Shown here one piece after another: positions 47,882 through 59,197 of a stretch of DNA of 64,000 nt; the stretch's first letter is position 1, and each line of letters starts with the position of its first letter. Below the pieces are notes generated by a model, which worked only from the letters and a program-made list of their open reading frames with translations, ran no database searches and had not been told where the DNA came from. A program made the translations under genes and the position numbers. Source of the stretch: Stenotrophomonas bentonitica (lineage in GTDB: Bacteria; Pseudomonadota; Gammaproteobacteria; Xanthomonadales; Xanthomonadaceae); the NCBI RefSeq assembly GCF_002887735.1, contig NZ_PKQP01000003.1:372001-436000 (forward strand), read 5' to 3'.

Positions 47882-49309
47882 TTAGAAGCTGTACTTCGTA
47901 GTGAACTGCAGGCGGCTGATATCGCCCTTGCGGCCATCCTCGATCTCGCGCACGCCGTACATCAGCTCGGCGCCGACATCGACCTTGGGCATCGGGGTGT
48001 AGAACACGTTGCCGCGGATGCTCTGCACGCTCTTGGTGACCAGCGGGCCCAGGCTGCCGTCGTTGTCGTAATCACTGCGCGCGTAGATCAGGTTGGTGCG
48101 CAGCTTCGGGGTGAAGGCGTGGCGCCAGCCCACATAGCCTGCCAATACGCCGGTCGGGTTGAGTTCGTCACGGGCGATGTCATACGCGGTATCGGCGGTG
48201 ACGCCCAGGCCGATGTAACGCGCGATGCCTTCACCACCGGTGACCTGGTAATGCAGCGTATCGGTCGGGCCCATCACCCACTTGCCGCCGAGGGTAAGGC
48301 CGCCGGCGATCTTGTCCGCATCGGCACCGGTGGTCTGGTTGTCGACCTTCAGCTGGCGAACCACGCCACCCACGCCGAAGGTGCCCCAGTCGCCCTTCCA
48401 GCCGTAGCGCAGGGTCAGATCCGGCAGTGCGCCACGGTCGGAATTGCTGGCCACGTTGGTCCACGCGCCGGTGACCGGGTTGCGGGTGCCGGTGAGCAGC
48501 GTGGTTTCCGGATTTTCCAGCGCGACGCTGAAGCCGCCCTGGGTGTAGCGGATCTGGGCCTGGCGCACGAAGATCACGCCATCGGTCGGGCCAACGAAGT
48601 CGGCCGCTTCCGGCAGCGAAGCCGCGTCCATGAAGTTCGACCAGGTCTGGCCGGCCATCCAGTTGTTCCAGTACATGTAGGCGTGACGCAGGGTCGCACC
48701 GTAAGTATTGGTCGCGGTCTGGTTGCCCAGCGAGTTGCCGAAGAAGTCCATCTCGAAGAACGCACCGGACTTGTTGCCGGCCTCGCTGACATTGTCGATG
48801 CCGAGATTGAAGCGCGAGAACTTGGCGTGGGCGTTGTAGTCCACGTCCGAGCGCTTGCCGCTGCCGCCGGCACCGGCCACCGGGGTCTGGCCCGGCAGGT
48901 ACAGCGCGCGGCCGGTGGCATCGTCGGCCAGCTGGCCGTCGCCGGTCTGGGTGGCCAGGAAATCGGCCTTGATGAAGCCGCCGATCTTGACCGTGGTGCC
49001 CGGTGCGGCGCCCGGGGTGATGGTGGTGACCTGGATCGGCTGCTTGCCGGCCGGCACGGTGGCTGCCACCGGTTGCTGCGCCTGGACCGTGCGCACGGCG
49101 GTGACATCGGTCTGGGCCTGGCTGATCTGGGCCTGCTGTTGCTGCTGGTTGTTCAGCAGCAGCTGGACCTGGCGCTCGAGCTCAACAACGCGGGCTTCCA
49201 GCGCTCTTTCTTTTGCGGTTTCAGCGAACGCCATGCCTGGCGCGATCAGTGCGACGAACAGGGCGGCGGCCAACGGCCGGCGTGTCGTCCTCAGCAAACG
49301 GTGGCTCAT
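47882..49309 (-). CDS. DcaP-family outer-membrane porin
   Basis: A 475-residue porin. A signal peptide ends GMAFAE, followed by a coiled-coil (ERALEARVVELERQVQLLLN, then a Gln-rich run) and a beta-barrel that ends in Phe (LQFTTKYSF), as outer-membrane proteins do. The core VKIGGFIKADFLATQ is typical of DcaP-like trimeric porins, which pass dicarboxylates and similar anions. The start ATG at 49309 has GAGAGGG upstream. It lies upstream of the MHS transporter gene and divergent from acs. Confidence 0.88.
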   Translation of the reverse strand: MSHRLLRTTRRPLAAALFVALIAPGMAFAETAKERALEARVVELERQVQLLLNNQQQQQAQISQAQTDVTAVRTVQAQQPVAATVPAGKQPIQVTTITPGAAPGTTVKIGGFIKADFLATQTGDGQLADDATGRALYLPGQTPVAGAGGSGKRSDVDYNAHAKFSRFNLGIDNVSEAGNKSGAFFEMDFFGNSLGNQTATNTYGATLRHAYMYWNNWMAGQTWSNFMDAASLPEAADFVGPTDGVIFVRQAQIRYTQGGFSVALENPETTLLTGTRNPVTGAWTNVASNSDRGALPDLTLRYGWKGDWGTFGVGGVVRQLKVDNQTTGADADKIAGGLTLGGKWVMGPTDTLHYQVTGGEGIARYIGLGVTADTAYDIARDELNPTGVLAGYVGWRHAFTPKLRTNLIYARSDYDNDGSLGPLVTKSVQSIRGNVFYTPMPKVDVGAELMYGVREIEDGRKGDISRLQFTTKYSF

Positions 49310-49691
49310 GTTGCCCTCTCTCCCGGGTGGCAAGGTGATGCCGCGCATGGGGCACGGTCGAGCCGAGGGTGCGGCGCGTTGACGCACCGAAGCTATTGGC
49401 CATTAGTCGTACTCGCCCCAAGGGGCGAGTACGACCCGGGCGCCGGCAGGGGACCGGCAGGTGCCGCAGGCACCGCGCAGGTACCGACCGTTGGTCGGTA
49501 CGCCTTGCCTCACGACCAGCAGTCGTGAGCTACCGGGCTAGACGGCCCTCTCATACCAGGGCATGCGGCGTTCGACCATGGTCTAACCACCTCGACACCG
49601 CGCAGGCGGGTGGATGCGGCAAACTGAGGGGGAGAGGTCGCCGCTTATGCTGCGACCGCACAACCCAAGTCAACGTGCAAGTGAGGGTGCC
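49310..49691. promoter_or_regulatory. divergent control region porin / acs
   Basis: 382 bases with no gene. Three hairpins lie at 49406-49534 (separate entry). Promoters for both genes must be here, and it is the most likely place for a CrbR binding site, because CrbR orthologues activate acs; no consensus is known to me well enough to place one. Confidence 0.5.
49406..49534. repeat. three hairpins between porin and acs
   Basis: 49406-49435 is GTCGTACTCGCCCC-AA-GGGGCGAGTACGAC, a perfect 14-bp stem with a two-base loop and no GTAG head. 49481-49501 is GTACCGACC-GTT-GGTCGGTAC. 49509-49529 is CTCACGAC-CAGCA-GTCGTGAG, with a CTAC head on the right (49530-49533). Confidence 0.82.
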
Positions 49692-51635
<1,944 letters not shown>

Positions 51636-51768
51636 GGGGTCCGCAAGCGGACCGTGGGCCCCTTCTCACGATCACCCACACCCCCGCCGCCGCGCGGCCG
51701 CCCCCTGACTCAGGGGGCTGCCGGCTCGATACACTCGTTCCGTTTCAGCGTGTTACCCCTTTCGCAAC

Positions 51769-52446
51769 ATGGCCCCCACCATGCCTACCCTCCTGATTGC
51801 CGATGACCACCCGCTGTTCCGCGAAGCACTTCGCGGCGCCGTGAGCCGTGTCATCCCCGGCGTGCAGCTGTACGAAGCGGACAGCGTGGAAGCGCTGTAC
51901 CAGCTGGCCGACCAGCACACCGACGCCGACCTGGTCCTGATGGACCTCAACATGCCCGGTGCGCAGGGCTTCAATGCGCTGGTGCACATGCGTGCCCTGC
52001 ACCCGCAGCTGCCGGTGGTGGTGGTGTCCGCGCGCGAGGAGCCGACCGTGATGCGCCGCGCGCTCGACCATGGTGCGTTCGGCTTCATCCCCAAATCCGC
52101 CGATTCGGACACGATCGGCCACGCCTTGGGCACCATCCTCGATGGCGAGACCTGGGCCCCACCGGAGGCGCACAACGTGCCGCCGACCGGCCGCGAAGAG
52201 CGCGAAATCGGCCAGCGCCTGCGCGAGCTGACGCCGCAGCAGTTCCGGGTGCTGCAGATGCTCGGTGCCGGCCGCCTCAACAAGCAGATCGCCTACGACC
52301 TCAATGTCTCCGAAGCGACGATCAAGGCCCATGTCACCGCGATCCTGCGCAAGCTGGGCGTCACCAACCGCACCCAGGCGGTGCTGATGGCCGGCAAGCT
52401 GGCCATCGATGACGAGCAGATCGTGTTGCCGCCGGAGGAAGAGTGA
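51769..52446 (+). CDS. crbR: NarL/FixJ response regulator, CrbR-like
   Basis: A 225-residue regulator. The receiver domain has acidic pocket DDHPLF (residues 12-17), phosphoacceptor Asp59 (LVLMDLNMPG) and Lys in GFIPKSAD. The C-terminal LuxR-type HTH is LTPQQFRVLQMLGAGRLNKQ, followed by IAYDLNVSEATIKAHVTAIL. Orthologues CrbR (ErdR) pair with CrbS (MxtR), an SSS-domain kinase, to activate acs in Vibrio and Pseudomonas. The pair here flanks mntP and sits next to acs, so the same role is very likely. A second start at 51781 (MPTLLIADD) is possible. Confidence 0.82.
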   Translation: MAPTMPTLLIADDHPLFREALRGAVSRVIPGVQLYEADSVEALYQLADQHTDADLVLMDLNMPGAQGFNALVHMRALHPQLPVVVVSAREEPTVMRRALDHGAFGFIPKSADSDTIGHALGTILDGETWAPPEAHNVPPTGREEREIGQRLRELTPQQFRVLQMLGAGRLNKQIAYDLNVSEATIKAHVTAILRKLGVTNRTQAVLMAGKLAIDDEQIVLPPEEE

Positions 52447-52468
52447 GGGCACCGCGCGGATCGGTGGC

Positions 52469-52536
52469 GTAGAGCCGACCGTTGGTCGGCTGCAGAGCCC
52501 GATCACGCCGTGCAGCCGACCAACGGTCGGCTCTAC
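52469..52536. repeat. paired GTAG REP after crbR
   Basis: The GTAG at 52469 leads AGCCGACCGTTGGTCGGCTG; the inverted copy ends CTCTAC at 52536. It is a likely end of the crbR transcript and separates it from the mntP riboswitch. Confidence 0.85.
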
Positions 52537-52627
52537 CCGCCACGGCTTATAGCCGGGGCTATGAAATCCAGCGTGACCTGCGCAATTGCCGGTAAACGCG
52601 CCACGCCACAACCCCGGTGCTAAGCTT

Positions 52628-52742
52628 CGCGTCCCCTTGGGGAGTAGCCGGATTCCTGCTGCAGGAATCGCCCGCATCAACATACTCGGCCAGTGCGCCG
52701 TGGTGCGGGCAACCATCATGGTTGGCGAGACCAGCGGTCCGC
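52628..52742 (+). promoter_or_regulatory. yybP-ykoY manganese riboswitch
   Basis: The leader of mntP contains the conserved landmarks of this riboswitch: CCCCTTGGGGAGTAGCCG at 52633-52650, then CATCAACATACTCGG at 52675-52689, then GGCGAGACC at 52724-52732. An internal stem GATTCCTGC-TGCAGGAATC sits between the first two. It binds Mn2+ and in E. coli turns on mntP at the translation or transcription level. About 70 bases separate its end from the mntP ATG, room for an expression platform (paired GGTCCGC / GCGGTCC around 52735-52770). Confidence 0.93.
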
Positions 52743-52811
52743 GTGCGCAACGACAGGTTGGGCGCGTTCGCGGTCCGTTGCTCGATATCGCCCGACCTGC
52801 CGCGTACCCCA

Positions 52812-53390
52812 ATGTCGCCTGTTTCGATCCTGCTGATCGGCTTTGCCATGTCCACCGATGCCTTCGCCGCGGCGATCGGCAAAGGCGCGGCGATGCGCAA
52901 GCCCCGTTTCTCCGACGCGCTGCGCGCCGGCCTCATTTTCGGTGTCATCGAAGGCATCACCCCGGTGATCGGCTGGCTGCTCGGCCGCGCCGCGCTGCAG
53001 TACGTGGAGGCCTTCGATCACTGGATCGCTTTCGGCCTGCTCGGTGCGCTGGGCGTGCACATGATCATCAATGGCCTGCGCCCAGACGACGGCGCGGACG
53101 ACGAGGACACCAGCAAACACCATGGCTTCTGGCGCCTGGCGGTGACCGGCTTCGCCACCAGCATCGATGCGATGGCGGTGGGCATCGGCCTGGCCTTCCT
53201 CGATGTGCATATCGGCGTGATGGCGCTGATCATCGGCCTGTGCACGCTGACCATGGTGACGATGGGCATCATGCTCGGCCGTGTGCTGGGCGGCATGGTC
53301 GGCAAGCGCGCGGAGATCATCGGCGGCCTGATCCTGATCGTCATCGGCTCGACCATCCTGTACGAACATCTCAGCGGCGCCATGGCCTGA
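52812..53390 (+). CDS. mntP: manganese efflux pump MntP
   Basis: A 192-residue protein with six membrane spans, the two-repeat MntP fold. [18 protein letters not shown] in the first repeat and [19 protein letters not shown] in the second carry the conserved Asp residues (STDAFA, SIDAMA) that line the metal path. It exports Mn2+ from the cytoplasm. The ATG at 52812 follows the manganese riboswitch. It is inserted between crbR and crbS, convergent with crbS, and has no obvious tie to acetate control. Confidence 0.95.
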   Translation: MSPVSILLIGFAMSTDAFAAAIGKGAAMRKPRFSDALRAGLIFGVIEGITPVIGWLLGRAALQYVEAFDHWIAFGLLGALGVHMIINGLRPDDGADDEDTSKHHGFWRLAVTGFATSIDAMAVGIGLAFLDVHIGVMALIIGLCTLTMVTMGIMLGRVLGGMVGKRAEIIGGLILIVIGSTILYEHLSGAMA

Positions 53391-53422
53391 CCGCCTGCCG
53401 TCGCCCCCCAGGACGCCCGCGG

Positions 53423-56400
53423 CTAGAGATCGCCGCGGGTGTCGTGGAAGGCCGCCAGGAAGGCGCGCAGCGAGGCCGGCTTGATCGGCTTGGTCAACAA
53501 CCGGTAGCCACGGTCGCGCGCCATCCGCTTGAGCTCATCGCGGCCATCGGCAGTGAGCAGCGCGCCGGGAATCGCACGGCCGGCCTTCTGGCCCAGCGCC
53601 ACCAGCGTATCCAGCCCATCCAGGCGGTCATGCAGGTGGTAATCCACCAGCATCACATCCGGGCGCTCGACGACTTTCTCCAGCGCCTGGTCGACGGTAC
53701 TGGCAGTGATCACCTGCACCTGCCAGCGCCCCAGCAGCGCGCGCATGCCGTCCAGGATTTCCTGGTCGTTGTCCACGCACAGCACGCGCATCCCGGCCAG
53801 CGAATCGGCACGGGTGACCGGGCTGGGCGCCGGCGAGGACGTCGCGGCCGGCAGCTGCGGTGCGGCCACCAGGGGCAGCAGGATCGAGAACATGCTGCCG
53901 CTGCCCACGCGGCTGCGGGCGTTGAGGCGGTGATCGAGCAGGCGCGAGATGCGCTGGCAGATCGACAGGCCCAGCCCCAGGCCCTGCTCGCCCCAGTCGA
54001 ACGGCTGCTGGTAGCGGTGGAACTCGTCGAAGATCTGCTGCATGTGGTGCTCGGGGATGCCCGGGCCGGTATCCCAGACCTGCAGCTCCACTTCCGGCCC
54101 GCGATGGCGCACGGCCAGCACGATGCGCCCCTGGCGGGTGTAACGCAGTGCGTTGGCCAGGAAGTTCTGCAGCACGCGCCGCAGCAGGCGGCGGTCGCTG
54201 CGCACCCAGGCCGGGCGTGCGAACAGATCCATGCGCAGGCCGCGCCCGGCGGCGACGGGCGAGTACTGCGCCGCCAGCTCGCGCATCAGCAGGCTGACAT
54301 CGAAATCGCTGATCACCGGGTGCAGGCCGCCGGCGTCCAGGCGGGAGACATCCAGCAGGCCATCCAGCAGCTCCTCGGCCGCGCGCAGCGAGGCATCCAC
54401 GCGCTCGGCCAGGTGCCGCTGCTCTTCGTTGTTGTGGTGGCTCTCACGCAGCGCCGAGGCGAACAGGCGCGCGGCATTGAGCGGCTGCAGCACATCGTGG
54501 CTGATCGCCGCCAGGAAGCGCGTCTTGGACTGCTGCGCCATCTCGGCCTCGTGCGAGCGCTCGGCCACGCGCTGCTCCAGCGTCTCGTTGGCTTCCAGCA
54601 GCGCGCGCTCGGCGTGTTTGTAGTCGGTGATGTCGTTGTAGCTGGTGACATAGCCACCGCCGGGCAATGCCTGGCCGCGCATCTCGATCACTTTGCCGTC
54701 GCTGCGGGTGCGCTCGAAGATGTGCGGCGAACCGGCGCGCATGTAGCCGATGCGGCGGTTGATCTGCACCTCGATGTCGCCCTCGCCCAGCTCGCCACGC
54801 TCGGCGTTGTAGCGGATCAGGTCGGCCACCGGGCGGCCGACGTAGAGCATCCCGTCGGGGTACCCGAACATCTGCTGGTAACGGCGGTTCCAGGCGGTCA
54901 GGCGCATGTCCGGGTCGACCACGCTGACCCCGGCACTGATGTTCTCCAGCGTGGTGGAAAGAATCTCGCGGTTGAAGCGCAGCTCCTGCCCGGCTTCGTC
55001 GAGCACCGCCACCACTTCCCCCAGGTCCATGCCCGAGCCGCGCAGCAGGCTGGTCAGCAGCAGGCGTGCGGAGGCGGCGCCGATCGAGGCCGCCAGCAGG
55101 CGCTCGGTGAACTGCACCCACGCCCGGTCCGCCGGCGCGGAGGCCTGCAGCTCGCGATCCATCGACTGCGCCTGCTCGAAGAAGGACCGGCGCGCATGGC
55201 GGTCACCGACCACCCGTGAGGCCAGCGCCAGCAGATCGCCCACATGCACGTTGCCGGGCCACACACCGGCCACCGAAGGCCGCTGCGCGTACGGGTCCAG
55301 GAACGGCGCGGCACGCAGGCGCTCGTCCACGCCCGGGCGCCAGCGCACGGAAACCAGCACCATCGCCGCGACATTGACCAGCAGCGACCAGAACGTGCCA
55401 TGGGTCAACGGGTCCCAGCCGCTCATGCCGAACAGATGCTGCGGCTGCAGCCAGCCGATCCCGAACGGCCCGTGCACCAGCCAGGCCTCGTCCATCCAGC
55501 CGGCATGCGTGAGCGCGGGCAAGAGCAGCGTGTACACCCAGGTGGCGAAGCCGAGCAGCATGCCGACCTCCACGCCCCGACGGCTCGCTCCCCGCCAGTA
55601 CAGGCCGCCGATCAAGCCCGGCGCGAACTGCGCCACGGCGGCGAAGGCCATCAGCCCGTACGAGGCCAGGGTGCTGTCGTTGCTGCTGCCGCGGTAGTAG
55701 CTGTAGGCGACCAGGGCCAGCAGCAGGATCGCCGTGCGCCGGATCCAGAGCACGCGCGAGGCAACGTCGGCCGCCTCCTGGTGGTCGCCACTGCGGCGCA
55801 GCAGCACCGGCATCACCAGATCGTTGCTGACCATGGTGGCCAGCGCGATCGAGGCCACGATCACCATCCCGGTCGCGGCCGAGAAACCGCCCACGTAGGC
55901 CACCAGCGCTAGGAACTTGCGCCCCTCGGCCAGCGGCAGCGCCAGTACCATGCTGTCGTCGGCGACGCTGCCGCCGGTGCCGAACAGGGTCACGCCAGCC
56001 GTGGCGATCGGAATCACCATCGCCGAAATGATCACCAGGTAGGCCCCGAACATCCAGCGCGCGCGGCGGATGTCGCGCACGTCGCCGCACTCCACCACCG
56101 CTACATGGAACTGACGCGGCAGGCAGATGATCGCCAGGAAGCTGAGCAGCGTCTGCGAGATGAAGCCGACCGGTGGCAGGCCGGTGAACAGCGTATGCGC
56201 GGACTCGATCACCGCATCGGTGCGGTCGTTGAGCCACAGGTAGGCGAACAGGCCCAGCGCCACCATCGCGATCAGCTTGATCATCGATTCCAGCGCGATC
56301 GCCAGCATCATGCCGTGGTGGTGCTCGGTGGCGTCCACCTGGCGGGTGCCGAACAGCGTGGCGAACAAGGCCATCAGCAGCGCCACGTACAGCGCCGGGT

Positions 56401-56872
56401 CGGTGAAGAAGCCGGTCGGGCCGACGTTGCCGGTCAGCACCTGCAGGCTCATCGCCACGGCTTTGTACTGCAATGCCAGGTACGGCACGATACCGATCAG
56501 TGCGATCACTGCCACCAGCGCGGCCAGGCGCCGCGAGCGGCCGAACCGCGAAGAGATGAAATCGGCGATGGACACCACGTTCTGGCTGCGTGCGATCAGT
56601 GCCAGGCGCTCGATGATGCGCCAGCCGAACACCCACAGCAGCAGCGGCCCCAGGTAGATCGGCAGATAGCCGATGCCGTTGCGCACCGCCGTGCCGACCG
56701 CCCCGTAGAACGTCCACGACGAGCAGTACACCGCCAGCGCCAGGCTGTAGACCACCGGGCGCAGCCATGGCCGGTCCGGATACATCGGGCGGCGGTCGCC
56801 CCACCACGCCACGGCGAACAGCAGCGCGGCGTAGACCACCGAGACCAGCAGCAGGATCCAGCTAGAAACCAC
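53423..56872 (-). CDS. crbS: SSS-domain hybrid histidine kinase, CrbS-like
   Basis: A 1149-residue multidomain sensor. Residues 1-520 are a sodium/solute symporter-like (SLC5) domain with 12-14 spans (ADFISSRFGRSRRLAALVA and so on). A linker and PAS domain occupy about 640-755, the H-box FLAAISHDVLQPLNAARLF has His792, the N-box is NFLANALRY, and G-boxes are WDTGPGIPEHH and GLGLGLSI. The C-terminal receiver has Asp1077 (MLVDYHLHDR) and Lys1128. CrbS/MxtR senses acetate-like carbon and signals to CrbR. GTG 56872 is the start chosen; a GTG at 56911 lies inside a REP. Confidence 0.85.
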   Translation of the reverse strand: MVSSWILLLVSVVYAALLFAVAWWGDRRPMYPDRPWLRPVVYSLALAVYCSSWTFYGAVGTAVRNGIGYLPIYLGPLLLWVFGWRIIERLALIARSQNVVSIADFISSRFGRSRRLAALVAVIALIGIVPYLALQYKAVAMSLQVLTGNVGPTGFFTDPALYVALLMALFATLFGTRQVDATEHHHGMMLAIALESMIKLIAMVALGLFAYLWLNDRTDAVIESAHTLFTGLPPVGFISQTLLSFLAIICLPRQFHVAVVECGDVRDIRRARWMFGAYLVIISAMVIPIATAGVTLFGTGGSVADDSMVLALPLAEGRKFLALVAYVGGFSAATGMVIVASIALATMVSNDLVMPVLLRRSGDHQEAADVASRVLWIRRTAILLLALVAYSYYRGSSNDSTLASYGLMAFAAVAQFAPGLIGGLYWRGASRRGVEVGMLLGFATWVYTLLLPALTHAGWMDEAWLVHGPFGIGWLQPQHLFGMSGWDPLTHGTFWSLLVNVAAMVLVSVRWRPGVDERLRAAPFLDPYAQRPSVAGVWPGNVHVGDLLALASRVVGDRHARRSFFEQAQSMDRELQASAPADRAWVQFTERLLAASIGAASARLLLTSLLRGSGMDLGEVVAVLDEAGQELRFNREILSTTLENISAGVSVVDPDMRLTAWNRRYQQMFGYPDGMLYVGRPVADLIRYNAERGELGEGDIEVQINRRIGYMRAGSPHIFERTRSDGKVIEMRGQALPGGGYVTSYNDITDYKHAERALLEANETLEQRVAERSHEAEMAQQSKTRFLAAISHDVLQPLNAARLFASALRESHHNNEEQRHLAERVDASLRAAEELLDGLLDVSRLDAGGLHPVISDFDVSLLMRELAAQYSPVAAGRGLRMDLFARPAWVRSDRRLLRRVLQNFLANALRYTRQGRIVLAVRHRGPEVELQVWDTGPGIPEHHMQQIFDEFHRYQQPFDWGEQGLGLGLSICQRISRLLDHRLNARSRVGSGSMFSILLPLVAAPQLPAATSSPAPSPVTRADSLAGMRVLCVDNDQEILDGMRALLGRWQVQVITASTVDQALEKVVERPDVMLVDYHLHDRLDGLDTLVALGQKAGRAIPGALLTADGRDELKRMARDRGYRLLTKPIKPASLRAFLAAFHDTRGDL

Positions 56873-56902
56873 AGGGTTGTTTCCGCAAGAGCAGCCCGCA
56901 GT

Positions 56903-56932
56903 GTAGGCCACGACCGTTGGTCGTGGCGCTAC
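56903..56932. repeat. REP palindrome upstream of crbS
   Basis: The GTAG head at 56903 leads GCCACGACC-GTT-GGTCGTGGC, and a CTAC end lies at 56929-56932, so it is headed at both ends. It fills the gap between the S46 peptidase stop and the crbS start. Confidence 0.82.
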
Positions 56933-56950
56933 AGGGCCGGCCGGCGTCGC

Positions 56951-59098
56951 TTACTCGGCGGGGACGCCCATTTCCTTCAACAGCTCCGGCGCCGGGTAGA
57001 CCTTGGCCAGCAGCCAGCGCAGGTAGCGCATGTCCACGTGCACCGCGCGCTTGAAGCGCGGGTCGAACCACCAGCTGGCGCTGACCGACTCCCAGTTGCT
57101 GTCGAAGTTGAGGCCGATCAGCTCGCCCTTGGCATTGAGCACCGGCGAGCCGGAGTTGCCGCCGGTGGTGTCCAGGTTGGTCAGGAAGTTGACCGTCTGG
57201 GTCTTGAGCACCGGGTCGGCGGTGGAGCCGAAATCGCCCTTGGCGATCGCGGCCAGCAGCGGCTTGGGCGCATCGAACGGGTAGGCGTTGGTGTTCTTCT
57301 CCACGATCCCGGCCACGGTGGTCACCGGGTCGAAATGCACGGCATCGCGCGGCGAGAGCGCCTCGACCTTGCCGTAGCTGATGCGCAGCGTACGGTTGGC
57401 GTCGGGGTACACCGCGCGGCCCTGCTTGGCCCGCCAGGCGAACAGCGCCTGCATGTAGGCCGGGCGCAGGCGCAGCTGCTCGCCCTCGCGGGTCTTGCGC
57501 TCGTCATCCAGGCGCAGCTGCGCGGCCACCAGCGGTCCGGCCATGTCGATCAGCGGATCGCGCGCCAGTGCCTTGCCCTGCTGTGCGGCGGCAAATCGCG
57601 ACAGGCGCTCGGCTTCGTCGCCCAGGCGGGTGCTGGCGTACAGCGTATCCAGGGTCTTGGCCAGCGCAGCCGGGGTACGGCCGAAGGCAGCGTCGAACTC
57701 GGGCACGCGCTGCGCGTCGGGCAGCTGCTGGTAACGGGTCAGCAGCGTGGTCAGCAGGGCTTTTTCGATGGCCGGATCATAGCGGCGCTGGACCTGCTTG
57801 AGCACGCCTTCGATCAGCGCCAGATCGCGCTGCTGGTAGCCGCTGTCGCGCTCGGCATCGGGCTTGGCCGATTCGATGCGCAGGCGCTCCAGGGTCAGTG
57901 CCGAGCGCAGCAGCTGGCTCTGCGCCGCCATCAGGTCGAGCAGCAGGTCGCGCTCGCCCACCGAGGCACCGCTGGACAGCGAGGTCAGCAGCGACTGGAT
58001 GTCGCCCTGGTAACGCGCGTCCGTGGCCTGCAGCATCGCCGCTTCATCCGCGGCGCGCTGGGCCTTGGCATCGCTGCGCAGCAGGCCTTCCAGCTCGCCG
58101 GCGGCACGCTTGCGGTTGTTCTTCAGCGACTGCAGCTGCGAGGCGTACCGGGTACGCGCCTGCGCGTCCTTGGCACTGGCCGACTCGATGGTGTCGATCA
58201 TCTGCTGGAACACCGACACGCGGCGCGGCAGCACCGCATCGATCTGGCTGGCGAATTCGGCGGCGGTGCGATGGCGGTAGGTGATGCCCGGGTAACCGGC
58301 CAACATCGCGTAATCGCCGGTCTTCGGGCCGTCGATCGCCATCTTCAGGTGCGCCGGCGGGTGGTAGGGCACGTTGTCCACGCTGTACGGCGCAGGCTTG
58401 CCGTCCTTGCCGACGTAGGCACGCAGCAGGGTGAAATCGCCGGTGTGGCGCGGCCACATGAAGTTGTCGATCTCATCGCCGTAGTTGCCGATCGCGCGCG
58501 GCGGCGCGTAGACCAGGCGCACATCGCTCAGTTCGAGCTGGCGGATGCGGTAGAAATCGGTGCCGTAGTACATGTCCGCCACGCTGCAGCGGATGTTGCC
58601 TTCCTTCTCGCACTCGGCCACCAGCTGCTTGCTGGCGCGGTCCACGGCATCGAAGTACGCCCGCCCGGTCTTGCCGCGCGCATCGCGCAGCACCTCATCG
58701 GTGACCTTGTCGAACCCGACCGTGACCAGCACGCGGAAATCCGGATTGGCCGCGCGCTCGTCGCTGCGGCCCTTGGCGATGAAACCGTCGTTGATCAGGT
58801 TGTGCTCGGGCGAGGTGTTGTACTGGATCACGCCCATGGCCACGTGGTGGTTGGTCAGCAGCAGACCATCGTCGGAGACGAATGAACCAGTGCCGCCCCC
58901 GGCCCGCACCACCGCGCTCAGCGGGGGCGCCGTAACGTTGGCCAGGTCGCCCGGGTTGCCCTTGAAGCCGGCCGCCTTCAGCGGTTTGGCCAGGTCCGGC
59001 AGCTGGGTCGGCATCCACATGCCTTCGTCGGCATGGGCGCCGGCGGCGAGGGTCAGGCCAAGCGCCAGCGCGGCGGTGAGGGGTTTGCGTGAAGACAT
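56951..59098 (-). CDS. S46 family dipeptidyl-peptidase (DPP7/DPP11-like), exported
   Basis: A 715-residue periplasmic serine peptidase of the DPP7/DPP11 group, with a signal peptide (MSSRKPLTAALALGLTLAAG, ending AHAD). The catalytic triad is His85 in LLLTNHHVAMG, Asp in YGDEIDNFMWPRHTGDF and Ser649 in TGGNSGSPVLN. It removes N-terminal dipeptides. The S1 pocket residue that is Gly in DPP7 and Arg in DPP11 is Ser667 here (NFDSNWES), so specificity cannot be assigned from sequence. The ATG at 59098 was chosen for the signal peptide. Confidence 0.9.
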   Translation of the reverse strand: MSSRKPLTAALALGLTLAAGAHADEGMWMPTQLPDLAKPLKAAGFKGNPGDLANVTAPPLSAVVRAGGGTGSFVSDDGLLLTNHHVAMGVIQYNTSPEHNLINDGFIAKGRSDERAANPDFRVLVTVGFDKVTDEVLRDARGKTGRAYFDAVDRASKQLVAECEKEGNIRCSVADMYYGTDFYRIRQLELSDVRLVYAPPRAIGNYGDEIDNFMWPRHTGDFTLLRAYVGKDGKPAPYSVDNVPYHPPAHLKMAIDGPKTGDYAMLAGYPGITYRHRTAAEFASQIDAVLPRRVSVFQQMIDTIESASAKDAQARTRYASQLQSLKNNRKRAAGELEGLLRSDAKAQRAADEAAMLQATDARYQGDIQSLLTSLSSGASVGERDLLLDLMAAQSQLLRSALTLERLRIESAKPDAERDSGYQQRDLALIEGVLKQVQRRYDPAIEKALLTTLLTRYQQLPDAQRVPEFDAAFGRTPAALAKTLDTLYASTRLGDEAERLSRFAAAQQGKALARDPLIDMAGPLVAAQLRLDDERKTREGEQLRLRPAYMQALFAWRAKQGRAVYPDANRTLRISYGKVEALSPRDAVHFDPVTTVAGIVEKNTNAYPFDAPKPLLAAIAKGDFGSTADPVLKTQTVNFLTNLDTTGGNSGSPVLNAKGELIGLNFDSNWESVSASWWFDPRFKRAVHVDMRYLRWLLAKVYPAPELLKEMGVPAE

Positions 59099-59197
59099 GG
59101 GCACTTCCGGTACGTCAGAACAGCCCGAGACCTTAGCCACTGAGGCCCGGCAGGGCAACGGCCGATGGTCAGGGGCACCTGAACCACCGGCCGCGGC

